Origin: Nonomuraea basaltis | GTDB lineage: Bacteria; Actinomycetota; Actinomycetes; Streptosporangiales; Streptosporangiaceae | NCBI RefSeq assembly: GCF_005893125.1 | Contig: NZ_VCJS01000038.1 | Span: forward strand, 1 to 64,000 | Direction: 5' to 3' | Length of the DNA stretch: 64,000 bases | In this document: piece by piece, positions 17,062-25,333 of the stretch | Layout: every line of letters begins with the position of its first letter | Numbering within the stretch: position 1 is the first letter of the stretch | The notes under the pieces: generated by a model | What the model was told of the DNA's origin: nothing | Databases searched by the model: none | What the model saw: the letters and a program-made list of their open reading frames with translations, nothing else | Position numbers and translations under genes: made by a program

Positions 17062-18033
17062 GTGGAGAGAAGCGTTTCAGAGTTGACGAACCGAGGGAGC
17101 GGTTTTGTCGCTGACGATATCGTACGCGTGATGCTCGATGATTTGACGGAGGCGGATTCACCACGCTGTCAGGGAGTCGATCTCGACCATGTTCACGCAC
17201 TCGCCGAGGTGGAGAATCCGCTTCCGCCCATACTCGTGCATTTCGACACCATGCGCGTCATCGACGGAATGCACCGTCTGACTGCCGCACGGTTGCTCGG
17301 CCGCTCCGACATCGAGGTGCAGTTCTTCCACGGAGACCCCGACGAGGCATTCCGGTTCGGGGTTCAGGCGAACGTCTCACATGGTTTACCGCTGTGCTTG
17401 GCCGATCGGAAGGCGGCCGCGGCACGCATCATCTGGTCGCACCCGCATCTCTCCGACCGGGCGATCGCGTTGTCGGCAGGATTGGCGGCGGCGACCGTGG
17501 CGTCGATGCGCAAGCAGAACGACAGGTTTGGGGAAGCCACGGCCAGGACCGGCGCAGACGGTAAAGTCCGGCCGCTGAACGCCGCGAAGGGGCGGCTGGT
17601 CGCCAGTGAGGTGCTTGCCGAGCACCCGGATGCGACGCTCCGGGAGATCGCGCAAGCGGCGGGGATCTCGATCGCGACCGCGCAGGACGTGCGCCGGCGC
17701 GTCCTCGCGGGCGAAGACCCCGTGCCCGAGCGATTGAGGTCCGCCGAAGAGGATGTGTCTCAGCACAAGGCATCGGCGAACGGCCCCGCCGGCACCGCGG
17801 AGCGGATCGACCTCACACGGGTGATCGACATCCTGCGGCGGGATCCGTCACTTCGCTATTCCGAATCCGGCCGCATGCTGCTCAGGTGGCTGGACTCCAG
17901 GACCGTGACGACCACGCAGTGGGCAGAGGTCGCGGATAACATTCCGCCGCACTGCCTGGCCTCCATCTCCAAGGTGGCGAGGGAATGTGCTCGGACATGG
18001 TCGGAGATCGCCGAGATGGTCGATGACGTCTGA
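17062..18033 (+). CDS. StrR/NovG-family cluster activator, ParB-like, with a TTA codon
   Basis: The 323-residue protein has the ParB/RepB-type N-terminus of StrR-like activators: HVHALAEVENPLPPILVH, TMRVIDGMHRLTAAR and ANVSHGLPLCLADRKAAA. A helix-turn-helix region follows (HPHLSDRAIALSAGLAAATV), with a second at about 190-215 (TLREIAQAAGISIATAQDV). The family activates streptomycin, novobiocin and related clusters through GTTCRAC-type palindromes, two of which are in this cluster. The start is GTG 17062 with GAGGAAG six bases upstream. Leu in SHGLPL is encoded by TTA (17386-17388), a rare codon in such genomes read by the bldA tRNA, so translation is probably development-dependent. It converges with the docking/TE gene. 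Confidence 0.9.
   Translation: MERSVSELTNRGSGFVADDIVRVMLDDLTEADSPRCQGVDLDHVHALAEVENPLPPILVHFDTMRVIDGMHRLTAARLLGRSDIEVQFFHGDPDEAFRFGVQANVSHGLPLCLADRKAAAARIIWSHPHLSDRAIALSAGLAAATVASMRKQNDRFGEATARTGADGKVRPLNAAKGRLVASEVLAEHPDATLREIAQAAGISIATAQDVRRRVLAGEDPVPERLRSAEEDVSQHKASANGPAGTAERIDLTRVIDILRRDPSLRYSESGRMLLRWLDSRTVTTTQWAEVADNIPPHCLASISKVARECARTWSEIAEMVDDV
17386..17388 (+). promoter_or_regulatory. bldA-type TTA codon in the regulator
   Basis: In the regulator frame the codons are GGT-TTA-CCG (Gly-Leu-Pro). TTA is rare in high-G+C actinomycetes and often marks pathway-specific activators under control of the leucyl tRNA bldA. The codon is plainly visible; dependence on bldA is established for Streptomyces and is inferred here. 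Confidence 0.75.
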
Positions 18034-18111
18034 CCGTATGTGATGGCTCTCCGGCGCACCCGGCTCCGTCCCACTCAGAAGACCGGCGTGATCTCAGGTC
18101 GACGACGGAGA

Positions 18112-19875
18112 TCAGCGGTCCCTTGAGGGAGCTGTACCCTCCTCGGCTCCGTCTCTGCTCCAGGACTTCATCCGGGTGTTGAGATGCGCGCCGATGCGCG
18201 CCATGGCTTCCGGGCCGGCCATGTCCAGGTGGCCGCAGTCCAGCTCAACCCGATCGACGCCGCGCACGTGGCCGTCCCAGCGCCGCGGATCAACCACGAT
18301 CCGGCTGGGCTGCCGGGACGTGCTGGCGAAGAACGTCAGCTCACCGTCGAAGACTCCTGGCACATGGTCCAGCAGCAGACGGAAATGGTTCACCGTGGAC
18401 GCCATGAGCCTCTCGATCGTCGCGAGGCCGAGTTCGGGGAAGGTCGGGTTGTGGATTTTGATCTGACGCTTCAGGTCTTCGGCGGTAGCGTCCGCGGGCA
18501 ACTCGGCCATCGCCAGGTCGGCCGCTTCGTCGCTGCCGAGCAGGGTGCTGAGCGCCTCCCGGACGAGCTCCTCCTCGCTGACCTCCCCGAGCGCCGGGAG
18601 CGGTGCCGCGTCCATGACGGCCAGCACGGCCACCTCCTCTCCTGACTCCTGGAGCAGCACCGCCAACCGGTGTGCGATGAGACCACCGAACGACCAGGAG
18701 AGGAGGTGATACGGGCCGTGCGGTTGGATTCTGCGGATTTCGCGAAGATGGCCGTCCGCGATCTCCTCGACGCTCGACGCGAGGTATCCGGGGGACCGCA
18801 GGGACGCCGTCTGCAGGCCGTACACGGGGTGGTCCTGGGCCAGGTGGCCGAGCAGCATCACGTAGCACCAGCTCAGCCCGAGCGCCGGGTGAACGCAGAA
18901 CAGCGGCGGCTCGGTGCCGGCCGGCCTCAGAGGGAGAACGACTCCGAACAGGTCGTGCGCGTCGCGGGCAGCGCTACGCTCCGCCTCCTCAGAAGGCGTC
19001 TTGGAGCCGGGACCGCCCAACCCGGATGGTGAGCCGCCCGGGCCAACGGGAGCAGCCGCTCCTGACGTCAGCGTCGCAAGCGACCGTTCGGGATCCCCGA
19101 GCATCTCCGGAACCAGCATGCTGATCTTCACCGCCAGCTCGCGGCAAAAATCCTCGCCGACCTCCTCGCTGCCCCGCGCCACCTCCAGCCCGATTCGTCC
19201 GGGCTCGTCCACCACGCTCAGAGTGACCGCGTTGCCCCCGCTGAGGCCGGCGTCAGGCCCCTCGGCACCCACGTAGTCGAAGAATCCGTCCACCACCGGA
19301 TCCTCGTGGATATTTCTCCGCTCGGCGGAGGTGATCTGGAAGCGAATCTGTCCGAGGTATTCCTGGATGGTCTGTTCACTGTCGGGAGCCACTCGGATCA
19401 GCTCGAGATTGACCGGTGGACCGGCCGTCGAGGACGCTCCGGCATCTGCCCGCACCTCAACCGGAAATCCCACCACCGATTCGGGACGACCACCGATGTC
19501 CCGCAGGGCAAGAGCATAAGCAGCGAGGTAGAACAGCGGCGGCGCAAGCGCGTTCTCCTCGCAGAACCTCCGGACCGCTGAAGCCACGTCAGCGCCGAGT
19601 TCCAGGCGGACGCTTCGGAAGTCTCCCGCTTCGTGGACATCCTCCAGGTGAATCGGCGCAGCCGACCCACCGGGCACTTGAGCCGGATCGACGTCAGCGG
19701 ACAGAGCCCGCATGATGGCATCCTTCTGCTCCGCGACCCGCGCCAGCAGCTCCGGTCCCACCACACCCCGGCGAGCCTCCATCCGGAGGTTCCCGTCTTC
19801 GACCCGGAGCCGCACGCCCAGCCGGCGCAGGCTTGTCGTCAGCTCGCGTACCTCATCCGCGATCCTCGAATGCAT
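18112..19875 (-). CDS. TubC-docking / half-condensation / thioesterase protein
   Basis: 587 residues from ATG 19875, which has AGAGGAG upstream and where G/C third-position bias begins; the frame extends to ATG 20007, but the extra 44 residues look non-coding. Residues 1-58 form a TubC-type N-terminal docking domain (LRRLGVRLRVEDGNLRMEA). Residues about 75-260 resemble only the C-terminal lobe of a condensation domain (VVGFPVEVR and after), with no HHxxxDG. Residues about 310-575 are an NRPS-type thioesterase with LLSWSFGG (Ser), an Asp in VMDAAP and a His in DCGHLD. It looks like a docking-C-A-T-TE termination module with its middle removed. It may dock to an NRPS or PKS and release the product. 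Confidence 0.8.
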   Translation of the reverse strand: MHSRIADEVRELTTSLRRLGVRLRVEDGNLRMEARRGVVGPELLARVAEQKDAIMRALSADVDPAQVPGGSAAPIHLEDVHEAGDFRSVRLELGADVASAVRRFCEENALAPPLFYLAAYALALRDIGGRPESVVGFPVEVRADAGASSTAGPPVNLELIRVAPDSEQTIQEYLGQIRFQITSAERRNIHEDPVVDGFFDYVGAEGPDAGLSGGNAVTLSVVDEPGRIGLEVARGSEEVGEDFCRELAVKISMLVPEMLGDPERSLATLTSGAAAPVGPGGSPSGLGGPGSKTPSEEAERSAARDAHDLFGVVLPLRPAGTEPPLFCVHPALGLSWCYVMLLGHLAQDHPVYGLQTASLRSPGYLASSVEEIADGHLREIRRIQPHGPYHLLSWSFGGLIAHRLAVLLQESGEEVAVLAVMDAAPLPALGEVSEEELVREALSTLLGSDEAADLAMAELPADATAEDLKRQIKIHNPTFPELGLATIERLMASTVNHFRLLLDHVPGVFDGELTFFASTSRQPSRIVVDPRRWDGHVRGVDRVELDCGHLDMAGPEAMARIGAHLNTRMKSWSRDGAEEGTAPSRDR

Positions 19876-20279
19876 CAGAACACGAACTCCTCTATGTTTC
19901 CGCCAGACCGGCTCGCGGTCTCCCCCGCCTCGGTGAGCGCCGGGTGGAGCCAATTCCGGCCCAGCCCCTCCGGGCTCCCCAGGAGGCGACGCATGAGTGT
20001 CATTCATCCCTGAAAGAGCAGGTCCACGTCAAGTGACGACGAGCCCGGCTCCTCTTGGTGTGCGCCCTCCGCTTGATCTTCAACCTGTCTGTGCGGGACT
20101 GTACGGTCTGCGCCGTGAGGCGCGGTGAATCGAAGGAGGTGCAAGACCTCCTCGCCGGGTTGTCGCAGCAGCCTGGTGGGAGCTGAGCGCAGTCCGACCA
20201 TAGGGCACACAGAAAGCTCACCCACTTCTGTGTATCCCCCGGGCCCGGACCCGGAAAGGGTGCGTGCCCGGAAGGGCGG
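19876..20279. other. Intergenic region upstream of the docking/TE gene
   Basis: About 400 bases. It probably carries the promoter and leader of the minus-strand docking/TE gene. One inverted repeat is clear: AGGAGGT (20133-20139), spacer GCAAG, ACCTCCT (20145-20151). No StrR-like palindrome was found here. I see no gene. Confidence 0.5.
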
Positions 20280-20620
20280 TCAGGGGCCCAGGGGCTGGGC
20301 GGCGGCCATGACGCCGTGGACGGCCTGGCCGATGCGGTCGGCGGCCTGATCGGGGTCGGGCCGGCCGGCGTCCAGCCAGGCGATGACGGCCTCGATGGTC
20401 ATTGTGGGAATCAGGCCCGCGGCCCAGTCCAGCCACGGACCCGGGGGAATCCTCCTGGCCAGGTTGTGGTGGGCGATCTCGCGGGAGGCTGCCGTGATGG
20501 AGTCAATCAGGTCGCGGAAGTCGGGCTCACGAACGGCGTAGCGGAACAGCAGCCGGAAGCCGTCGGGGTCGGCCGCGGCGGCGCGGAGCAGCGCGGGAAT
20601 GGTGGTCTCGTCGAACTCGC
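20280..20620 (-). pseudogene. TetR-family regulator, C-terminal fragment
   Basis: The readable part starts around EFDETTIPALL and continues through FRDLIDSITAASREIAHHNL to a normal stop at 20280. This resembles the C-terminal ligand-binding half of TetR regulators (TetR_C). The N-terminal helix-turn-helix is missing: upstream the frame runs into sequence that belongs to the P450 remnant on the other strand. I read it as a truncated, non-functional gene joined to another fragment near 20630. Confidence 0.65.
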
Positions 20621-20639
20621 CGGTGCCGCGCCTGCTCGG

Positions 20640-20956
20640 CCGGGGCGGTGGCCGCCGCCGGCCCACCCGCCGACCTGCACGCCGCCCTGGCGCTGCCGCT
20701 GCCGATCGCGGTCATCTGCGAGCTGCTCGGGGTGCCGTACGAGGACCCCGCCGCGATGGGCATGTTCCTGCTGTTCGCCGGGCACGAGACCACGGTCTCC
20801 GCGATCGGCAAGGGCGCGATGTGGCTGCTGGCCAACCCGGAACAGTGGCAAGCGCTGGTCGCCGATCCGTCCCGGATCGCCACAGCGGTGGAGGAGCTCT
20901 CCTTCGACACGGACGTGCTGACCGCCGGCCTGACCGCGCTGCCGGTCACCTGGTGA
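20640..20956 (+). pseudogene. Cytochrome P450 fragment with internal deletion
   Basis: GPPADLHAALALPLPIAVI and ELLGVPYEDPA match the B-D helix region of actinobacterial P450s. The frame then jumps directly to MFLLFAGHETTVSAIG, the I-helix with the Thr of A/G-G-x-E-T-T, so over 100 residues are missing. After AVEELSFDTD the match stops and a stop codon follows. The K-helix ExxR and the heme Cys loop are absent. It cannot be an active P450. Confidence 0.7.
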
Positions 20957-21097
20957 CCGGCAGGTCCTCGACGAAGGCGAGCGTGCGGCGGCCGATCTTC
21001 GGCCGGGCGTATCCGAGGATGGCCCGCGCCATGGGCCGAAGCCGCGGCGGCGCGGGTACTCAAACCCGGCGGGCAGATCCGCTTCCTGGAGCCCTGC
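20946..21097. pseudogene. Further gene scraps (minus-strand tail, plus-strand methyltransferase-like piece)
   Basis: A 28-residue minus-strand tail (20946-21032, beginning MARAILGYARPKIG and ending at a TGA) is followed by a plus-strand piece (about 21038-21097) reading AARVLKPGGQIRFLEP. The latter resembles motif III of class I SAM methyltransferases (L-K-P-G-G). Neither is a complete gene. With the TetR and P450 pieces they suggest repeated deletion at the right border of the biosynthetic cluster. Confidence 0.4.
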
Positions 21098-21219
21098 CCG
21101 CGCGCTAGGCGATCGGCATCGCCTGCCCCGGCCGCCCGGTCCAGGCGGAGAGCCACCTGGGAAGCGCACGCGCCGTGCGAGCCCGTCCCCACGACACCGC
21201 GGTCCGCCTCCCGGGCGTC

Positions 21220-22122
21220 TTACCAGTCGCCCTTGTAGAGCTGGCCGCGCACCGCGCCGCCCGGGAACTGCGCGGTGTGCAGGTTCGCGTACCAGTTCTT
21301 CGGGTTGTTCGCGATGCGGCCGGCCACGTCGGCCGTGGTGGTCGCGGAGCCGGCGAGGCCGTTGACGCCCTTCGGCAGGCCCTTCTCGGCGGCGAAGAAG
21401 GGCACCGCCACGGGCCCGTTCGTGCCCTTCGGGGCGCGGTGGATGTGCGCGGCGGTCGGCTTGCCGACCTTCGCCCAGGTGGAGGCGAACCACACACGCG
21501 TGCCCTGCACCTGCACCAGCCACTCGGCATGGCCGTTGGGGTCGCCGACCCTCGTGTCGGGCGCCTTCACTTCTTGATCTCCGTTGGCCTGCGAGGTGAG
21601 CGTTTCCTTGGTGAATCCGTGCGCCAGCACGCTCTCCAGCTCCACAGGGCGGATCTGGTGGAGCTGAGCCCGTACGGCGCCGCCGGCGAACTCGGCGTTG
21701 TGCAGGTTGGCGTACCAGTTGTCGGGGTTGTTGACGATGCGGGCGAGCAGGTTGCCGTCCTTGACCTGGACCGTGCCCTTGACGGCGTGGAGCGTGTTGG
21801 GCAGCGCCACGCCGAAGAACGGGATCACGACGTCGCCGTTCTCGCCGTCCTCGCCCTTGTGGATGTGGAATCCGCTCGGCGCGGTCACCTTGTCCCAGCG
21901 GATGGCGTAGTCGACCTGGTTGCCACGGATCCGGAACACGGCGAGCGCGCTGGCGTCGTCGTCACCGACCTTCGTCCCCGGCGCCGGTACCTCGTTCTCG
22001 CCCACGAGCGAGGCGGCCAGGTATATGGCGGTGCTCGCCTGCGCGGTCGCCGGCGTGAGGGAGGAAGCGATCATCGTCGTGGCGACGACCAGGCCGGGGA
22101 CGGTGAGGGTGCGCATATTCAT
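21220..22122 (-). CDS. Secreted protein with two CHRD domains
   Basis: The 300-residue protein has a Sec signal peptide (hydrophobic core LVVATTMIASSL, cleavage near AQAS). Two CHRD-like repeats follow, one at about 35-160 and one at about 185-298. Each has a GFHIHKG or AAHIHRAP strand and an NWYANLH(N/T)AxFxGGAVR ending, the typical bacterial CHRD signature. The start is ATG 22122 with AAAGG upstream. CHRD domains occur in chordin and in many secreted bacterial proteins; their bacterial role is not established. Nothing links it to the neighbouring glycosidase genes except shared strand and secretion. Confidence 0.85.
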   Translation of the reverse strand: MNMRTLTVPGLVVATTMIASSLTPATAQASTAIYLAASLVGENEVPAPGTKVGDDDASALAVFRIRGNQVDYAIRWDKVTAPSGFHIHKGEDGENGDVVIPFFGVALPNTLHAVKGTVQVKDGNLLARIVNNPDNWYANLHNAEFAGGAVRAQLHQIRPVELESVLAHGFTKETLTSQANGDQEVKAPDTRVGDPNGHAEWLVQVQGTRVWFASTWAKVGKPTAAHIHRAPKGTNGPVAVPFFAAEKGLPKGVNGLAGSATTTADVAGRIANNPKNWYANLHTAQFPGGAVRGQLYKGDW

Positions 22123-22275
22123 GGTTGGCCTTTCAGTTGCCTCGTCTGCGAGGCCCTAAATGGTCGGACGCCTGTGGTACGGGCGGCCTCCTAGGAAGGG
22201 TTCAATCATGAATTGCGGATAAATACACATTCTCGGTAATCCGTCCCCTGGCCTGTCCGCTCGGCGAGGACTTCG

Positions 22276-23976
22276 TCAGGGGGACGAGACGTCGACGTAG
22301 TCGACGTTGGGGCCGCCGTTCGCGGTGGTGGCCGTGGCGCGGACGGTGTTCGCGCCGGCCGCCAGCGGCACGGTGAAGGTCGAGTCCGCCCAGGTGGCCC
22401 AGCTACCGGTGCCGTTGAAGTCGCGGGTCAGGGTGGTGCCGTTCGCGGTGATGGTCATCGGGCGGTTGGCGGTGGTGCCGTTGGAGTAGCGCAGGGTGAG
22501 CGTCGCGTTCCCGGCCGCGGCGGAGGTCACGGTGAACTCGACGTACGAGCCGGTCACGTTGACGTAGTTGACGAACCCGGCGCCGGAGAACCCGGCGTGG
22601 TTGGACTCGGCGGCGCCCTGCGAGATCGTCGCGTCCTCGGCCTCGTACCGCTGGACGGCCAGCGGGCGAGCGCGGATGAGGCGCGTCTCCCCCGGCCGGA
22701 GCGTGGCGCTGTAGGAGGAGGCCACGGTGCCCTCCGACGCGCCCGACCACAGGTTCGTGACCGCGGCCGGTCCGGTGAAGCCTGCCTGCGACCAGGTGAC
22801 GCTCACGGTCGAGTTGCCGGACGTGCCGGTGTTGTAGAGCGCGACGATGTAGTCGCCGTTCGATTCCCGCTTGCGCCACACCTGGTTGACGCCGCTGTTG
22901 ACGATCCGCTGCGCGGCGACGCCGTCCTGGTTGACCGCGATGAGCCTGTCGTTGCGCAAGATCGCGAGGTCGACCGAGGTGAGCGCGGTCAGGTCGGTGC
23001 CGAGCAGCAATGGGCTCGCGATCATCGCCCAGTGCGTCATGTGCGAGCGGCGCTGGTCGGCGGTGAGCCCGACCTGGTCGCCGTTGCCGATCTGCAGCGA
23101 GTCGTAGTCGTTCCAGCCGCCGGGACCCGCGTACGGCTGCCACGAGGCCGCCGAGTTGAACCGGCTCACCACGTGCGCCCAGTCGGTGAGCGGGTAGCCG
23201 CTGCCGTTCGGGCCTGAGCCGCAGTAGCACTCGATGTCGCCCTGGGTGCGCCAGCTGTTGGCCAGCCGCCGCCAGGTGGTGGCCTGGGCGATCGGCAGGT
23301 TGTTGGACAGCGCGAAGTTGATCGGCCTGCCGGTCTGGCGCAGCGCCCGGTCCCACGCCTCCACGTCGGCGATCGTGGTGGCGTCCACTCCGTCGATCTT
23401 GAGGTAGTCCACGCCCCAGGAGGCCATCTGGTTCGCCCACGAGTTGATGAACGCCTGCGTGCCCGGATGGGAGAACTTGAGCCGGTACATGTTCTTGCAG
23501 TTGTAGTTCTTGTGCGTCTGCGTCGTGTCAGCGATGTCCCGCGCGCGGTACGAGGTGCCCTCGATCGGCGTGTTGGCGGTGACGGCGTTCTTCGCGATGC
23601 CGGGCGTGACGTAGAAGCCGAACTTCAGCCCCTTCGCGTGCACGTAGTCGGCCAGCGCCTTGATCCCGGACGGGAACTTGGCGGTGTCGACCGCCCACCG
23701 GCCGTAGGAGTCGACGGCGAAGCCGTTCGCGTCGCACTTCTGGTAGAAGTCGTCGAGGTTGACGTAGACGTAGCCCTTGGCGGCCAGGCCGCTGCTGACC
23801 AGTGCGTCCGCCTGCGCCTTCATCTTGTTCTCGTCGGGCCAGCGGCGGATGAAGCTCCAACTGCTCCAGCCCATAGCGGGCCTGATCGACAGCCCGTTGT
23901 CCGAGGCGGCGGCCGGGCCGGCGGGCACGACCAGGCACGCGGCGACGAGCGCTAACGCGGAGAGCACCGCTTTCAT
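22276..23976 (-). CDS. Secreted GH27 alpha-galactosidase with C-terminal CBM35-like module
   Basis: The 566-residue protein has a signal peptide (about 1-24). The GH27 barrel (about 30-420) starts with PAMGWSSWSF. The nucleophile Asp is in VDYLKIDGVD, and the probable acid/base Asp is in SWRTQGDIECYC. AGPGGWNDYDSLQIGN also matches the family. Residues about 440-566 form a beta-sandwich module (RYEAEDATISQG to VDYVDV) of the CBM35/CBM6 type, closely similar to the C-terminus of the fucosidase upstream. It hydrolyses terminal alpha-galactosyl (or related beta-L-arabinopyranosyl) residues outside the cell. GAAGGAG precedes ATG 23976. A TnpB element lies directly upstream, between it and the fucosidase gene. 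Confidence 0.92.
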   Translation of the reverse strand: MKAVLSALALVAACLVVPAGPAAASDNGLSIRPAMGWSSWSFIRRWPDENKMKAQADALVSSGLAAKGYVYVNLDDFYQKCDANGFAVDSYGRWAVDTAKFPSGIKALADYVHAKGLKFGFYVTPGIAKNAVTANTPIEGTSYRARDIADTTQTHKNYNCKNMYRLKFSHPGTQAFINSWANQMASWGVDYLKIDGVDATTIADVEAWDRALRQTGRPINFALSNNLPIAQATTWRRLANSWRTQGDIECYCGSGPNGSGYPLTDWAHVVSRFNSAASWQPYAGPGGWNDYDSLQIGNGDQVGLTADQRRSHMTHWAMIASPLLLGTDLTALTSVDLAILRNDRLIAVNQDGVAAQRIVNSGVNQVWRKRESNGDYIVALYNTGTSGNSTVSVTWSQAGFTGPAAVTNLWSGASEGTVASSYSATLRPGETRLIRARPLAVQRYEAEDATISQGAAESNHAGFSGAGFVNYVNVTGSYVEFTVTSAAAGNATLTLRYSNGTTANRPMTITANGTTLTRDFNGTGSWATWADSTFTVPLAAGANTVRATATTANGGPNVDYVDVSSP

Positions 23977-24001
23977 CGACTGCTCCTTCGCTGGAGACCT
24001 C

Positions 24002-24068
24002 GGGCTTCAGCCCTGGGGAGGAAGGCGAACCTGCCGCGTAGCGGCACATGGGCGTCAGCCTCGCTGAC
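24002..24068 (+). repeat. Left-end hairpins of the TnpB element, with a right-end-like motif
   Basis: Three consecutive hairpins: GGGCT-TC-AGCCC (24002-24013), TGCCGC-GTA-GCGGCA (24032-24046) and GTCAGC-CTC-GCTGAC (24054-24068). The first is followed by TGGGGAGGAAG (24014-24024), the same motif that ends the element at 25323-25333. IS200/IS605 elements are bounded by subterminal hairpins. The motif on the left may be the right end of an earlier copy at the same locus. Confidence 0.6.
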
Positions 24069-24119
24069 AAGGTGGAATGACGTTAAGCAGAATCGATGCG
24101 TCCTGCTAAGATCTTGGGT

Positions 24120-25319
24120 GTGCGGACGGCGTACAAGTGTCGGGCCTACCCGAGCCCCGAACAGGCTGCGGTATTGAATCGCACGTTCGGGTGCGTGCGC
24201 GTGGTGTGGAACCAGACGCTCGCCTGGCGGCACCAGCGCTGGCATCAAGAGCGCGTCTCCACCAACGTGCCGCAGGCCAACGCCTTCCTCACCCAGCTCA
24301 AGCGGAGCGAGGAGTTCGCCTGGCTGAACGAGGTGTCCTCGGTCCCGTTGCAGCAGGTGCTGCGCACTCAGCAGCGGGCGTACGCCAACTTCTTCGCCGG
24401 GCGCGCCCGCTACCCGAGGTTCAAGTCCCGGACCGGCCGCCAGAGCGCGGAGTACACCCGGTCGGGGTTCCGCTGGCGAGAAGGTCGCCTGTTCCTGGCG
24501 AAGACCGACGCGCCGCTTGAGTTCGTGTGGTCGTGGCCCGAGGTTGACCCTGCCTCGATCGACCCGTCCACGGTGACCGTCTCGCGTGACCCGTGCGGAC
24601 GCTGGCATGTGTCGTTCGCCGTCGAGGTTGCCGATCCGGATCAGGCTCCGGCTACCGGCGCCGTTGTCGGCGTGGATCTGGGCGTCAAGGACTTCGCGGT
24701 CACCTCCGGGGGCGATAAGATCGCCAATCCTCGGAAGCTGGCGAAGCGGGAACGCAACCTCGCCCGCTATCAGCGGCGTATGGCCCGCAAACAACGCGGA
24801 TCGAACAACCGCAAGAAGGCGAAGGCGAAGGTCGCCCGAGCGCACCGGAAGATCCGTGCGTCCCGGGCGGATTTCCTGCACAAGACCAGCACGCGTCTGG
24901 TCCGCGACCACGATGTGATCGTGATCGAAGACCTGAACATCAACGGCATGGTCCGCAACCGGTCTCTCGCCAAGGCGATCTCCGACTCCGGGTGGGGCGC
25001 CTTCCGCCGCATGCTGGAGTACAAGACGGCCAAGTACGGCCGCCACCTTGTCGTGATCGACCGCTGGTACCCGAGCTCGAAAACCTGCTCGGCGTGCGGG
25101 CACCTGCTCGCCGAACTCTCGCTCAAAACCCGGCACTGGACGTGTCCGGGCTGCGGCACCCGGCACGACCGGGACGTCAACGCCGCGAAGAACATCCTGG
25201 CGGCAGGTCTTGCCGTGTCGGCCTGTGGAGGTGACGTCAGACACTCCGAGTCCTCTCGGGTGCAGTCGCCCGTGAAGCAGGAACCCCAGCCTGTGAAGGT
25301 TGGAATCCCCCGCCTTTAG
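24120..25319 (+). mobile_element. tnpB: IS200/IS605-family TnpB (OrfB), RNA-guided nuclease-like, no tnpA
   Basis: 399 residues from GTG 24120 (YKCRAYPSPEQAAVL is the usual beginning); ATG 24096 would add eight residues. RuvC-like residues are visible: Asp in VGVDLGVKDFAV, Glu in VIVIEDLNINGM and Asp in TRHDRDVNAAKNIL. A zinc ribbon (CSACGHLL, CPGCG) separates the last two. TnpB proteins are ancestors of Cas12 and cut DNA with an omega RNA made from the element's right end. No TnpA transposase is adjacent, so the element may need one in trans. It sits on the plus strand between two minus-strand glycosidase genes, with its right end at the fucosidase stop codon. The catalytic set looks complete. 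Confidence 0.92.
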
Positions 25320-25333
25320 GCGTGGGGAGGAAG
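25307..25333 (+). ncRNA. TnpB element right end / probable omega RNA 3' scaffold
   Basis: The hairpin CCCCCGCC-TTTA-GGCGTGGGG (25307-25327) is followed by AGGAAG. The tnpB stop codon lies in its loop region. In characterised IS200/IS605 elements the omega RNA spans the tnpB 3' end and this hairpin and continues into flanking DNA as the guide. Here the guide would begin at about 25334 and read the last codons of the fucosidase gene in antisense. The scaffold boundary is by analogy. Confidence 0.55.

Noticed and set aside
19876-20007. 44-residue N-terminal extension of the docking/TE protein
   Set aside because: Third positions lose G/C bias, the peptide is Pro/Gly-rich and no suitably spaced RBS precedes ATG 20007. 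ATG 19875 starts the TubC-like domain directly. The longer start is not excluded.
20640-20956. Functional P450 gene of the biosynthetic cluster
   Set aside because: The ExxR motif, the heme-binding Cys loop and over 100 internal residues are missing.
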